Both the position numbers and the translations under genes were made by a program. The notes under the pieces are model-generated. The model saw only the letters and a list, made by a program, of their open reading frames with translations, made no database searches and had not been told where the DNA came from. Below, in pieces: positions 20,415-28,339 of a DNA stretch of 64,000 bases. Location: the NCBI GenBank assembly GCA_963204745.1, contig CAUJHF010000063.1, forward strand, positions 1-64,000. The letters run 5' to 3'. Position 1 is the stretch's first letter, and each line of letters opens with the position of its first letter. The stretch comes from Pseudomonadota bacterium. Lineage in GTDB: Bacteria > Pseudomonadota > Gammaproteobacteria > Steroidobacterales > GCA-2729495.

Positions 20415-21478
20415 ACATCGTCGGCCGGTACCTGTTTACGACCATTCTCGGCACGACCGCCATGGTGCTTGCGGTTCTGGGCGGTCTGGGCAGCTTTATC
20501 GAGATGGTCGGTCAGCTCGACGATATCGGTGTCGGCGGCTACGGACTAATGAGTGCCATCGCCTGGGTACTCATGAAGCTGCCGACCGTGCTTGTTGAGT
20601 TGCTGCCGATCGCTGTGCTGCTGGGTGCGCTGCTTGGCCTCGGCATGCTGGCCAGTCGCTCCGAGCTCATCGTGCTCCGCGCTGCCGGAATGTCGCCCGG
20701 CGGGATTGCCAGGGCTGTGCTGGTCACGGGACTGGTATTTGCGCTGATTGGCGGATTGCTCGGTGAGTTCGTGGCCCCACCCCTTGAGCGCTATGCCCGC
20801 CAGTATCGCGCCATGATCAAGTTCGGCCAGACTGGCGCTGGTACCGGTGAGAGTACCTGGATCCGGGACGGCAACATGCTCCTCAACGTACAGCCACCCA
20901 CAGACGAGCAGCCGGCAGGCGGTATCTATGTATTCCGGCTTGCTTCCGCCAGCGCACTGGCCGCAGTCGGCCGCGCCGAAGTACTGCGACAGGCGCCGGG
21001 TGGGCAATGGCTGCTCGACAATTATGTGGAGAGCGTCTTTACGCCCACTTCCATCGAGACCACGAGCGCAGGTCAGTCGCTCGCCATCAGTGGCCTGAAC
21101 CCCGACCTTCTGGGCCTGACGGTAGTGCGTACCGGCTCGATGACCGGCAAGGCCCTGTGGCGCTATATCCGGTACCTGAAACGCAATGGTCTGGCGACGC
21201 GCGACTATGAGGTTGCATTCTGGAGCCGGTTTGCGTCGATGGTCGCGGTACCCCTCATGTGCGTGCTCGCCGTGCCCTTTGTGCTGGGTTCTTTGCGCGG
21301 TACCGGTACCGGTGCGCGCATGGTGGTCGGCATCGGCATCGGTCTTGCCTGGTTTCTGGTCAGCCGTACGCTGGCTGATGGCGGTGCGGTCTGGGGGCTG
21401 AATCCGGTGCTGATCGCATGGCTGCCGACCGTGCTGCTGGGGGTTGTCACCGTCTGGATGCTGAAGCGGACGCGCTGA
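20411..21478 (+). CDS. lptG: LPS export ABC transporter permease LptG
   Basis: The second permease of LptB2FG. The 355-residue product begins at a TTG that overlaps the lptF stop (TTGA); the start is set by the conserved N-terminus NIVGRYLFTTILGTTAMVL. Six hydrophobic helices flank a periplasmic jellyroll. SRSELIVLRAAGMSPGGIAR is the cytoplasmic coupling region that contacts the LptB ATPase. Neither lptB nor lptC is in the window, as is usual. Confidence 0.95.
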   Translation: MNIVGRYLFTTILGTTAMVLAVLGGLGSFIEMVGQLDDIGVGGYGLMSAIAWVLMKLPTVLVELLPIAVLLGALLGLGMLASRSELIVLRAAGMSPGGIARAVLVTGLVFALIGGLLGEFVAPPLERYARQYRAMIKFGQTGAGTGESTWIRDGNMLLNVQPPTDEQPAGGIYVFRLASASALAAVGRAEVLRQAPGGQWLLDNYVESVFTPTSIETTSAGQSLAISGLNPDLLGLTVVRTGSMTGKALWRYIRYLKRNGLATRDYEVAFWSRFASMVAVPLMCVLAVPFVLGSLRGTGTGARMVVGIGIGLAWFLVSRTLADGGAVWGLNPVLIAWLPTVLLGVVTVWMLKRTR

Positions 21479-21489
21479 GGGTGGCTCGT

Positions 21490-21942
21490 TCAGCCTGATT
21501 TTGCAGGCAGCACGACCACGCGCGTTCCGGCCAGACGATCGTGCCAGGTCAAGGCCTCGCGATCGATCCACAGCCAGAGCAGGCCCGCACCACACGAGAT
21601 CACCGAGAGCAGGCCAGCGGCAAAGCGCAGCATGCCGGTACGCAGGTCAACCGGCTCGCCAGAGCGCCGCTCCAGCCTGATGCGCCACGCGCGCATGCCG
21701 AGCGTCTGGCCACCGCGTATCCAGCAACTGACAAAGAAGGCGGCGGCCACACCGAGCAGCAGTAACTGGTAGCCCGGTGCGCCGGGACTGATGGCCTGTC
21801 CGCCACGCAGCACGACGAGGATCAGTGTGGTCAGCATCCAGGTTGCAACGACCAGCAGCAGGTCATAAACAAAGGCGGCGAGACGTCGCCATACGCCAGC
21901 ATTGCTGGTCGGTTCGCTGCGGCTGGTTGAGCTGTTTTTCAT
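21490..21942 (-). CDS. RDD family membrane protein
   Basis: A 150-residue protein with the RDD signature: Arg near RRLAAFVYD at residues 19-27, and Asp residues in WIDREALTWHDRLAGT at the end, with three membrane helices between. SCWIRGGQTLGMRAWRIRL is the characteristic middle motif. Function is unknown; some RDD proteins take part in ion transport. It starts nine bases after the methyltransferase stop, so the two may be cotranscribed, and is convergent with lptG. Confidence 0.88.
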   Translation of the reverse strand: MKNSSTSRSEPTSNAGVWRRLAAFVYDLLLVVATWMLTTLILVVLRGGQAISPGAPGYQLLLLGVAAAFFVSCWIRGGQTLGMRAWRIRLERRSGEPVDLRTGMLRFAAGLLSVISCGAGLLWLWIDREALTWHDRLAGTRVVVLPAKSG

Positions 21943-21951
21943 TGGGTCGTT

Positions 21952-22614
21952 TCAAAGCGTGACTGTAACGCGCAACACGGCCAGGTATTCGGATGGAGTA
22001 CCGGGACTGGTGAAGGTGAACGTTTCCCTGGCAAAGGATATCTGTTCTGCGGGCACTCCCGCGCCGGAAAAACGCTCGACCACCTTGCCCTCTATCCCCC
22101 AGGTCATCGGACTGATGAAGCCTTCCGGCGGTGTCGGCGTATAGGCGGAACTGATCGTCAGGATCTGCGCTACCAGCGTCGGATCATTCGGGATCCAGTT
22201 GCCCATGATGATTCGACCGCCGGGCCGGGTTACTCGCACCATCTCCCTGGCTACATCCAAAGGTTGTGGTGCGAACATGGCTCCGAATATGGACACCACC
22301 AGATCAAAGGAGTGATCCATGAGTTCCTGCAGCTTGCACGCGTCGCCTTCCTGAAACCTGCAATTTGTGAGCCCTTCCTTCTCTGCACGCTTGTTTCCGG
22401 CCGCAACCAGGTTTCTCGCGATATCTGCGCCCAACACGTCCGCCCCAAGTCTTGCAGCGGGCAGAGCCGTTGTCCCGTCGCCACATCCTAGATCCAGGAC
22501 TTTGAGGCCCTTGCGGATCGAGAAGCTCTCCACAAGTGCTGCTCCACTCTCGCGCATTGTTTCCGCAAGACGAGTGAAGTCGCCCTTTTCCCAAAGCGCC
22601 TTGTTTGGATTCAT
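21952..22614 (-). CDS. class I SAM-dependent methyltransferase, probably internally deleted
   Basis: A 220-residue methyltransferase with the SAM-binding motif VLDLGCGDGTTALPAARLG, then VLGADIARNLVAAGN, FDLVVSIFGAMFAP and VTRPGGRIIMGNW. The start has an AAGGGAAT site upstream. As I recall this family (about 275 residues), the C-terminus runs on after PGTPSE for 50-60 residues before ending in a LRVTV tail; here PSEYLA is joined directly to VLRVTVTL, suggesting an in-frame internal deletion. Base composition is less G+C-rich than neighbours (near half in 22261-22320), and it lies by a tRNA gene, so lateral origin is plausible. Confidence 0.78.
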   Translation of the reverse strand: MNPNKALWEKGDFTRLAETMRESGAALVESFSIRKGLKVLDLGCGDGTTALPAARLGADVLGADIARNLVAAGNKRAEKEGLTNCRFQEGDACKLQELMDHSFDLVVSIFGAMFAPQPLDVAREMVRVTRPGGRIIMGNWIPNDPTLVAQILTISSAYTPTPPEGFISPMTWGIEGKVVERFSGAGVPAEQISFARETFTFTSPGTPSEYLAVLRVTVTL

Positions 22615-22790
22615 GACAATTCCCTTGAGGCTGATGGTCGGAGCATTGACGCCTTGAGCGACAGGTCTCGCTCTGCTAATCGACTCCGGAAGATATCGAA
22701 AACCGCCGCAGGACAGCTGGCAGTATCGGGCGAATTGCTGGTTGCCCTGAGGTCCGAAAGAGGCGGTTCGGTGCCCGGTCTCCCGTTGAT

Positions 22791-22865
22791 TGGCGCTCCC
22801 TACGAGAATCGAACTCGTGTTTCAGCCTTGAGAGGGCCGCGTCCTAACCGCTAGACGAAGGGAGC
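22791..22865 (-). tRNA. tRNA-Glu (anticodon CUC)
   Basis: A 75-base tRNA reads right to left with acceptor stem GCTCCCT/AGGGAGC, discriminator G and an encoded CCA. The anticodon stem is CGGCC/GGCTG with loop CTCTCAA, giving CUC for glutamate. The T arm is ACGAG-TTCGATT-CTCGT. The D arm GTCTAGCGGTTAGGAC is typical of tRNA-Glu. The 176 bases between the methyltransferase start and this gene hold nothing I can identify; the leader of the methyltransferase lies there. Confidence 0.95.
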
Positions 22866-22937
22866 TTTGTCGGCTACGCGGCCGAAGCGGGGCTGCTATT
22901 ATAGGCAGCCCGCCCGCAGTCTCAAGTCGGAGTTTTT

Positions 22938-24260
22938 TTGAATCAGGCCAGTCTCCCCGTGGATGCTCCACGCATCATTCCGCGCCCGGAACACAATATT
23001 TCGCGGGCAAATATCTCGCGGGCGGCCCTGAAAGTTCTGTATCGCCTCAAGGAGGCCGGGTTCCAGGCCTTCATCGTCGGGGGCGGGGTGCGTGACCTGC
23101 TGCTGAACCGGCAGCCCAAGGACTTCGATATCGCGACCGATGCCAGCCCTGAGCAGGTTCATGCGGTTTTTGGCAACAGCCGCATCATCGGTCGTCGGTT
23201 CCGCCTGGTACATGTGCGCTTTCGCGACGAGATAATCGAAGTCGCAACCTTCCGCGGTATAGGCAGCGAAGACGAGGAGAGCGAAGACCGGCAGATCCTC
23301 GATGTGACCGGCCGCATCCTCAAGGACAATTCCTACGGTTCGATCGAAGAGGATGCCTGGCGACGTGATTTCACCGTCAACGCCCTCTACTACAATATCG
23401 CTGATTTTTCGATCTGGGATTACGTGAACGGCATGCAGGATATCGCCGAAGGCCGTATCCGGCTGATCGGTGATCCGGTGACGCGCTATCGTGAAGATCC
23501 TGTGCGCATGATCCGTGCGGTGCGCCTGGCAGCCAAGCTGAACCTGGAAATCCATCCCGATACGGCCACGCCGATCGCGCAGCTGGCACCCCTGCTGGAC
23601 AACATGCCGCCGGCGCGCCTCTTTGACGAGTTTCTCAAGGTCTTTGCGACCGGGCACGCGCTGGAGAGTTACCGGCGGCTGTGTATCCACGGGTTGCTGG
23701 AGCATCTTTTTCCTGCCACCGCGCGCTGGCTGGCAGCCGACATAGACGGCAAACGCCAGCGCTTCATGGAACGCGCGCTCGCCAACACGGATCACCGGAT
23801 CGCCGAGGGCTTGCCGGTTACGCCGATGTTCCTGTTTGGCGTGTTTCTCTGGGGCCCCGTCCAGGAGCGGGCAGCCGAGCTGTGCAAGTCCGGCGAGATG
23901 TCGGAGAACCAGGCTTTGATCGATGCCGGCATGGAAGTGACCAACGAGCAGATCACGCGCGTCAGCCTGCCCAGGCGATTTTCGGTGCCGATGCGCGAAA
24001 TGCTGCAGCTGCAGCCGCGCTTCATGCGACGACAGGGGCGTCGTACCGGGGTGTTGCTCCAGCACCGGCGCTTCCGCGCAGCCTACGACCTGCTGGTACT
24101 GCGTCTCGAGCTTGGTGAAGTGACGCCAGAGCTGGTGGAGTGGTGGACGAAGATCCAGGCGATGTCGCCCGACGAGCAGCAGAAGGAATTCGGCGGGCAG
24201 GTCCAACGGCAGGGATCACGCAGCCGTCGCCGGCGACGACCGGCCCCATCTGCCTCCTGA
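22938..24260 (+). CDS. pcnB: poly(A) polymerase I
   Basis: PcnB adds poly(A) tails to RNA 3' ends, promoting decay. The 440-residue nucleotidyltransferase has the active-site AFIVGGGVRDLLLNRQPKDF followed by DIATDA (the DxD carboxylates), then RRFRLVHVRF and EDAWRRDFTVNALYYN. The C-terminus is Arg-rich (SRSRRRRRPAPSAS), as in family members. The start is a TTG with CGGAG five bases upstream, agreeing with the family N-terminus PRPEHNISR. The stop overlaps folK (TGATG). Confidence 0.93.
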   Translation: MNQASLPVDAPRIIPRPEHNISRANISRAALKVLYRLKEAGFQAFIVGGGVRDLLLNRQPKDFDIATDASPEQVHAVFGNSRIIGRRFRLVHVRFRDEIIEVATFRGIGSEDEESEDRQILDVTGRILKDNSYGSIEEDAWRRDFTVNALYYNIADFSIWDYVNGMQDIAEGRIRLIGDPVTRYREDPVRMIRAVRLAAKLNLEIHPDTATPIAQLAPLLDNMPPARLFDEFLKVFATGHALESYRRLCIHGLLEHLFPATARWLAADIDGKRQRFMERALANTDHRIAEGLPVTPMFLFGVFLWGPVQERAAELCKSGEMSENQALIDAGMEVTNEQITRVSLPRRFSVPMREMLQLQPRFMRRQGRRTGVLLQHRRFRAAYDLLVLRLELGEVTPELVEWWTKIQAMSPDEQQKEFGGQVQRQGSRSRRRRRPAPSAS

Positions 24261-24772
24261 TGGGATCTGCTGTGCCGGCAGAAACCTGGCTGCCCGCCTA
24301 TATCGGACTCGGGAGCAATCTCGGTGATCCGCAGGCGCAGCTGGGGCGAGCCTTTGCCGAGCTGGCAGAATTGCCTGCCAGTCATCTTGTGGCCCGCTCC
24401 CGCCTGTACCGCAGTCCGCCGCTTGGAGGACTGTCACAGCCTGACTATCTGAACGCGGTGGCTGCAATTCTGACCCGGCTCGAGCCGCAGGCCCTGCTGG
24501 ATACCCTGCATGCAATCGAGCGTGCGCATGGGCGTGACAGGATGGAGACCAGGCGCTGGGCAGCGCGTACACTCGATCTGGATTTGCTGGTCTACGGCGA
24601 ACTGAAACTGAAGACCGAGCAGCTGGAGATTCCTCATCCGGGCATTGCGGCGCGGAATTTTGTATTGTTGCCGCTGCTGGAAGTGGCGCCAGGTTTGCGC
24701 ATACCGGGCCTGGGAGCGGTGGCTGAACTGGCGGCTGCCATCAACCGTTCAGCACTGGAGCTGGTCGACTGA
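24260..24772 (+). CDS. folK: 2-amino-4-hydroxy-6-hydroxymethyldihydropteridine pyrophosphokinase
   Basis: FolK transfers pyrophosphate from ATP to hydroxymethyl-dihydropterin in folate synthesis. The 170-residue protein shows AYIGLGSNLGDPQAQL, ARSRLYRSPPLGG, the catalytic ARTLDLDLLVYG and IPHPGIAARNFVLLPLLEVAP. The ATG overlaps the pcnB stop, a common pair. A TTGACG hexamer lies two bases after its stop codon region, before the next gene, but lacks a matched -10. Confidence 0.94.
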   Translation: MGSAVPAETWLPAYIGLGSNLGDPQAQLGRAFAELAELPASHLVARSRLYRSPPLGGLSQPDYLNAVAAILTRLEPQALLDTLHAIERAHGRDRMETRRWAARTLDLDLLVYGELKLKTEQLEIPHPGIAARNFVLLPLLEVAPGLRIPGLGAVAELAAAINRSALELVD

Positions 24773-24831
24773 TTTGACGGATACTGCTGTCGCGTGCCCT
24801 CATTTAACCATAACAACAATATTTTGCCGGC

Positions 24832-25479
24832 ATGGCCAATTCCCGTTACATAGCGATTGAAGGTCCCATTGGCGTCGGCACGACGAGCCTCGCGCGACGG
24901 CTTGCCGACGCCATGAGCGCCGAGTTATTGCTCGAGGAACCGGAAACCAATCCCTTTCTGGAGCGTTTCTATCGTGAGCCGGACCGGGTGGCATTGCCGA
25001 CCCAGCTGTTTTTCCTCTTCCAGCGCGTGCAGCAGATCGAGCAGTTGCGGCAGGCCGATATTTTTGCAGACACCAGGATTTCAGATTATCTGATGGACAA
25101 GGATCGTCTGTTTGCCGAGATCAACCTCGGCCAGAACGAGTTGTTCCTATACGACAAAGTGGCTGAATCCCTGGCTTTTTCACCACCCGTGCCCGATCTC
25201 GTGGTCTATCTGCAGGCGCCGGTGGATACGTTGCTGTTCAGGATTTCGCGCCGCGGTATCGATGCAGAGCGGCGCATCGGCCGACGCTACCTGGAGCGCC
25301 TTGCCGAGGGCTACGCGCGTTTCTTCCACGATTACGCGGCGGCACCGCTGTTGATAGTGAATGCAGCTGTAATCGACCCGGTACATAATGACGAACACTT
25401 CGAAATGCTGCTGGCGCAGATCGAGCGCATCCGCAGCGGCCGGCATTTCTTCAATCCCGTTGTTTCGGCGCTCGCCTGA
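24832..25479 (+). CDS. deoxynucleoside kinase family protein with altered P-loop
   Basis: A 215-residue protein of the dNK/thymidine-kinase-like family, which phosphorylates deoxynucleosides in salvage. Family motifs include ISDYLMDKDRLFA, DLVVYLQAPVDTLLFRI and the lid RRGIDAERRI. The P-loop reads GPIGVGTTSLARRL: the invariant Lys of GxxxxGK[ST] is Thr (codon ACG where AAG is expected). The frame is otherwise intact, so the protein is either inactive, repurposed, or this base is an error. It sits between folK and panB; no Shine-Dalgarno is obvious and the 59-base leader is A+T-rich. Confidence 0.85.
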   Translation: MANSRYIAIEGPIGVGTTSLARRLADAMSAELLLEEPETNPFLERFYREPDRVALPTQLFFLFQRVQQIEQLRQADIFADTRISDYLMDKDRLFAEINLGQNELFLYDKVAESLAFSPPVPDLVVYLQAPVDTLLFRISRRGIDAERRIGRRYLERLAEGYARFFHDYAAAPLLIVNAAVIDPVHNDEHFEMLLAQIERIRSGRHFFNPVVSALA

Positions 25480-25499
25480 GAGCGCTTCCTGGAGTACAG

Positions 25500-26330
25500 A
25501 TGTACAAACAGTTGCAGCAGCGTGACATGGCAGAAGCGCCGGTCAATGTTTCGTCATTGCGGGCCATGAAAGACCGGGGCGAACCGATCGCCTGTCTGAC
25601 TGCCTACGATGCCAGTTTCGCGCATCTGGTTGATCGCGCCGGTACGGACATCGTGCTGGTCGGCGATTCGCTGGGTATGGTGATCCAGGGACATGACACG
25701 ACGGTTCCGGTGACCGTGCAGGACATCATCTATCACTCGCGCGCGGTCCGGCGTGGTTTGAGCCGTGCGTTCCTGATGGCCGACATGCCGTTCATGAGTT
25801 ACACGACGCCGGTGCAGGCGCTCGAAAACGCCGTACGGCTCATGCAGGAAGGCGCAGCGATGATGGTCAAGCTCGAAGGCGGCGCCAGCCAGGTGGGTAT
25901 CGTCGAACATCTTGCCCAGCATGATATTCCGGTCTGCGCGCATCTCGGACTGCGTCCGCAGTCGGTACACAAGATCGGCGGCTTCAAGGTCCAGGGTCGG
26001 GAGCAGGCACAGGCTGAGCAGATGCTTGAGGATGCCGTTGCTCTCGAGCAGTCTGGTGCAGATATTCTGTTGCTTGAGTGTGTGCCCAATGAACTCGGTC
26101 AGGCGGTGCGTCATGCGGTGTCGGTGCCGGTGATCGGTATCGGTGCTGGTCCGGATGTCGACGGGCAGATCCTGGTGCTTTACGACATGCTGGGCATTAC
26201 GCAGGGTCGCCTGCCGCGCTTTGTGCGGAATTTCATGACCGGTACCACCTCGCTGCCGGAGGCCCTGCAGGCCTATGTACTGGCCATCAAGGACCGGAGT
26301 TACCCGGCGCCCGAGCACTGCTTTTCCTGA
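25500..26330 (+). CDS. panB: 3-methyl-2-oxobutanoate hydroxymethyltransferase
   Basis: PanB makes ketopantoate from 2-oxoisovalerate and methylene-tetrahydrofolate, the first committed step to pantothenate and CoA. The 276-residue protein contains CLTAYDASFAHL, VGDSLGMVIQGHDTTVPVT, VKLEGG, HLGLRPQSVHKIGGFKVQGR and IGIGAGPDVDGQILVLYDM, the metal and substrate sites. The ATG has GGAG five bases upstream; a second Met nine codons on is a less supported alternative. panC follows after 25 bases. Confidence 0.96.
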   Translation: MYKQLQQRDMAEAPVNVSSLRAMKDRGEPIACLTAYDASFAHLVDRAGTDIVLVGDSLGMVIQGHDTTVPVTVQDIIYHSRAVRRGLSRAFLMADMPFMSYTTPVQALENAVRLMQEGAAMMVKLEGGASQVGIVEHLAQHDIPVCAHLGLRPQSVHKIGGFKVQGREQAQAEQMLEDAVALEQSGADILLLECVPNELGQAVRHAVSVPVIGIGAGPDVDGQILVLYDMLGITQGRLPRFVRNFMTGTTSLPEALQAYVLAIKDRSYPAPEHCFS

Positions 26331-26355
26331 TTTTCCCGCAGCGGAATCTGATCCC

Positions 26356-27204
26356 TTGAAAACCGTTCGCACGATTCCGGCTTTGCGCGAGATGCTGCGC
26401 GCGTGGAAGCACGCTGGTGAGGCGGTTGCGATTGTTCCCACTCTCGGCAACCTGCATGAGGGGCACATCAGTCTTGTGGAGCTGGCGCGCAGGCAGGCTG
26501 ACAGGGTTGTCGTCAGTGTTTTCGTCAACCCTACCCAGTTCGGTCCGGGGGAGGATTATCAGGCCTATCCGCGCACGCTTGATCACGATCGCCGCCGCCT
26601 CATGCGCGCCGGTGCCGACCTGCTGTTTGCACCGGCAGTCGACGTGGTCTATCCGCGGGGTGAGGACTCGGCAACCGTCGTATCCGTGCCGGGGCTGTCA
26701 GACATCCTGTGCGGCGGGTTTCGTCCCGGACACTTCGACGGCGTGACATCCGTGGTAAGTCGTCTGTTCAATATCGTGCAGCCAGACTTTGCCGTATTTG
26801 GCCAGAAGGATTATCAGCAGCTCACCATCATTCGCCGCATGCAGGCCGATCTGCATTTTCCGGTCGGGATCATCGCCGGGCCGACGCTGCGTGAGCCAGA
26901 TGGCCTGGCGCTCAGTTCCCGCAACCAGTATCTCAGTGATGCAGAACGCGGCATTGCGCCAAACCTGTACCGTGCGGTCAGCGAGTGCGGTGATCGTTTG
27001 CGGGCCGGCGCGCGCGACTATGCAGCCCTTGAGACGCACGGTATGGCCACGCTCGTGGCGGCGGGATTTCGACCGGACTATTTTGCGGTTCGCAATGCCG
27101 ATGATCTCAGCCCTGCGCAGGCCATGGACCGCCGCCTCGTCGTTTTGGTTGCTGCACATCTCGGGCGTGCGCGTCTGATCGATAACCAGCTGGTCGATCT
27201 CTGA
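26356..27204 (+). CDS. panC: pantothenate synthetase
   Basis: PanC condenses pantoate and beta-alanine with ATP to give pantothenate. The 282-residue protein has the HIGH-like TLGNLHEGHISLV, VSVFVNPTQFGPGEDY, VVSRLFNIVQPDFAVFGQKD and LSSRNQYLS, all canonical. A TTG start reading LKTVRTIPALREML gives the expected length (E. coli 283); an upstream in-frame ATG would sit inside panB. Its stop abuts the queG stop on the other strand within TGATCA. Confidence 0.95.
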   Translation: MKTVRTIPALREMLRAWKHAGEAVAIVPTLGNLHEGHISLVELARRQADRVVVSVFVNPTQFGPGEDYQAYPRTLDHDRRRLMRAGADLLFAPAVDVVYPRGEDSATVVSVPGLSDILCGGFRPGHFDGVTSVVSRLFNIVQPDFAVFGQKDYQQLTIIRRMQADLHFPVGIIAGPTLREPDGLALSSRNQYLSDAERGIAPNLYRAVSECGDRLRAGARDYAALETHGMATLVAAGFRPDYFAVRNADDLSPAQAMDRRLVVLVAAHLGRARLIDNQLVDL

Positions 27205-28287
27205 TCAGTTCTCCATCGCCGCGGCCCGTGCCTCGTGTTGAGCGAGTGCCCAGCTCACATGCTCGCGCACTATTTCGAGCGGGTGATCGCGCCGGGCTTG
27301 CAGCGCGGCCAGAACCCCGGCTGAGCCAGGGGCATTGCCGAGCGCTACAGCAATATTCCGCAACCAGCCAGCGTATCCGGTTCGTCGCAGCGCGCTGCCT
27401 TCGGTGCGACTGCTCCATTCGGCTTCGGTCCAGCTGAAAAGCTCAATCAGTCCGGCCCTGTCCAGGCCGTGCCGGACCGCAAAGTCGCTTTCCGTACCCG
27501 GCCGGGCAAACTTGTTCCACGGACAGATCAGCTGGCAGTCATCGCAGCCAAAGATCCGGTTGCCCATCGCAGCCCTTAACTCGGTCGGAATCGGACCGCG
27601 CGTTTCAATCGTGAAGTAGCTGATGCAGCGGCGGGCATCCAGCGTATAGGGCGCGATGATTGCCTGCGTCGGGCAGATATCGAGACAGGCCTGACAACTG
27701 CCACAATGATTGCTGGCCGGTGTATCGGTTGCGAGCGGGAGGTCGGTGTAGATTTCGCCGAGCAAAAAACACGAGCCGGCATGGCGATTGATCAGGTTGG
27801 TGTGTTTGCCGATCCAGCCGAGGCCGGCAGCTTCGGCCAGTGGCTTTTCCATCACCGGCGCGCTGTCGGTGAATACGCGGTAGCTGTGCGGCCGTACTTC
27901 CTCGGTGATGCGGTCCGCGAGCTTCTGCAGTCGCTGGCGCAGTGTCTTGTGATAGTCGCGTCCCAATGCGTAACGTGCGATATAGCCACGCTCCGGATCG
28001 GCAAGGCTGCGGGCGGCTGCGCTTATGTCGGTGGTGAGGTAATCCATGCGTGCCGAAATCACCCGGCAGGTGCCTGGCCACAGTTCGGCCGGCCGGCTGC
28101 GTTTGCTGCCATGTCGGGCCATGTAATCGAGTTCGCCGTGGAAGCCGGCATCCAGCCATGCGTCGAGCCGGGCCTCTGCCGTGCTGAGATCGACATGCGT
28201 AATGCCGATCTGCTGGAAACCGAGCGCAAGGCCCCAGCGCTTGATATGTCGGGCAAGTTCGGCAGAGTCGGGTAGAAGAGCTGACAC
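27205..28287 (-). CDS. queG: epoxyqueuosine reductase
   Basis: QueG reduces epoxyqueuosine to queuosine in the wobble base of certain tRNAs, using cobalamin and two 4Fe-4S clusters. Motifs include CGSCQACLDICPTQAI and CDDCQLICPWNKFA for the clusters, and DSAPVMEKPLAEAAGLGWIGKH. The GTG start was chosen because it gives 360 residues with a N-terminal segment the same length as in E. coli (up to RWGLALGFQQIGI) and has GCGGA upstream; Met codons up to 54 bases earlier are possible. The C-terminus has a HEAT-like repeat. Confidence 0.93.
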   Translation of the reverse strand: MSALLPDSAELARHIKRWGLALGFQQIGITHVDLSTAEARLDAWLDAGFHGELDYMARHGSKRSRPAELWPGTCRVISARMDYLTTDISAAARSLADPERGYIARYALGRDYHKTLRQRLQKLADRITEEVRPHSYRVFTDSAPVMEKPLAEAAGLGWIGKHTNLINRHAGSCFLLGEIYTDLPLATDTPASNHCGSCQACLDICPTQAIIAPYTLDARRCISYFTIETRGPIPTELRAAMGNRIFGCDDCQLICPWNKFARPGTESDFAVRHGLDRAGLIELFSWTEAEWSSRTEGSALRRTGYAGWLRNIAVALGNAPGSAGVLAALQARRDHPLEIVREHVSWALAQHEARAAAMEN

Positions 28288-28301
28288 GGTATCCGCAGGA
28301 A

Positions 28302-28332
28302 GGCCCGGTGAATCCCGGGCCATCAGTATAAT
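28302..28332. promoter_or_regulatory. overlapping divergent -10 elements and inverted repeat between queG and nnrD
   Basis: On the plus strand TATAAT lies at 28327-28332, eight bases before the nnrD ATG. On the minus strand TATACT lies at 28330-28325, pointing to queG. The two hexamers overlap by four bases. Beside them is a perfect seven-base inverted repeat, GGCCCGG-TGAATC-CCGGGCC (28302-28321), in the queG leader. Neither direction has a strong -35. The nnrD message would start at or next to its ATG. Confidence 0.45.
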
Positions 28333-28339
28333 CATCGTC

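Noticed and set aside
22654..22854. Open frame ending in a PYENRTRVSALRG-like stretch
   Set aside because: That peptide is the translation of the antisense of the tRNA-Glu gene, a well-known spurious ORF.
22791..22865. Integration site (att) at tRNA-Glu
   Set aside because: No second copy of the tRNA 3' end and no integrase were found in the flanking 900 bases.
22899..24206. 435-residue minus-strand open frame
   Set aside because: It is the antisense of pcnB with no motif of its own.
24832..25479. Calling the deoxynucleoside kinase a pseudogene
   Set aside because: The frame is intact and other motifs are kept; only one key residue differs, so it is listed as a CDS with a note.
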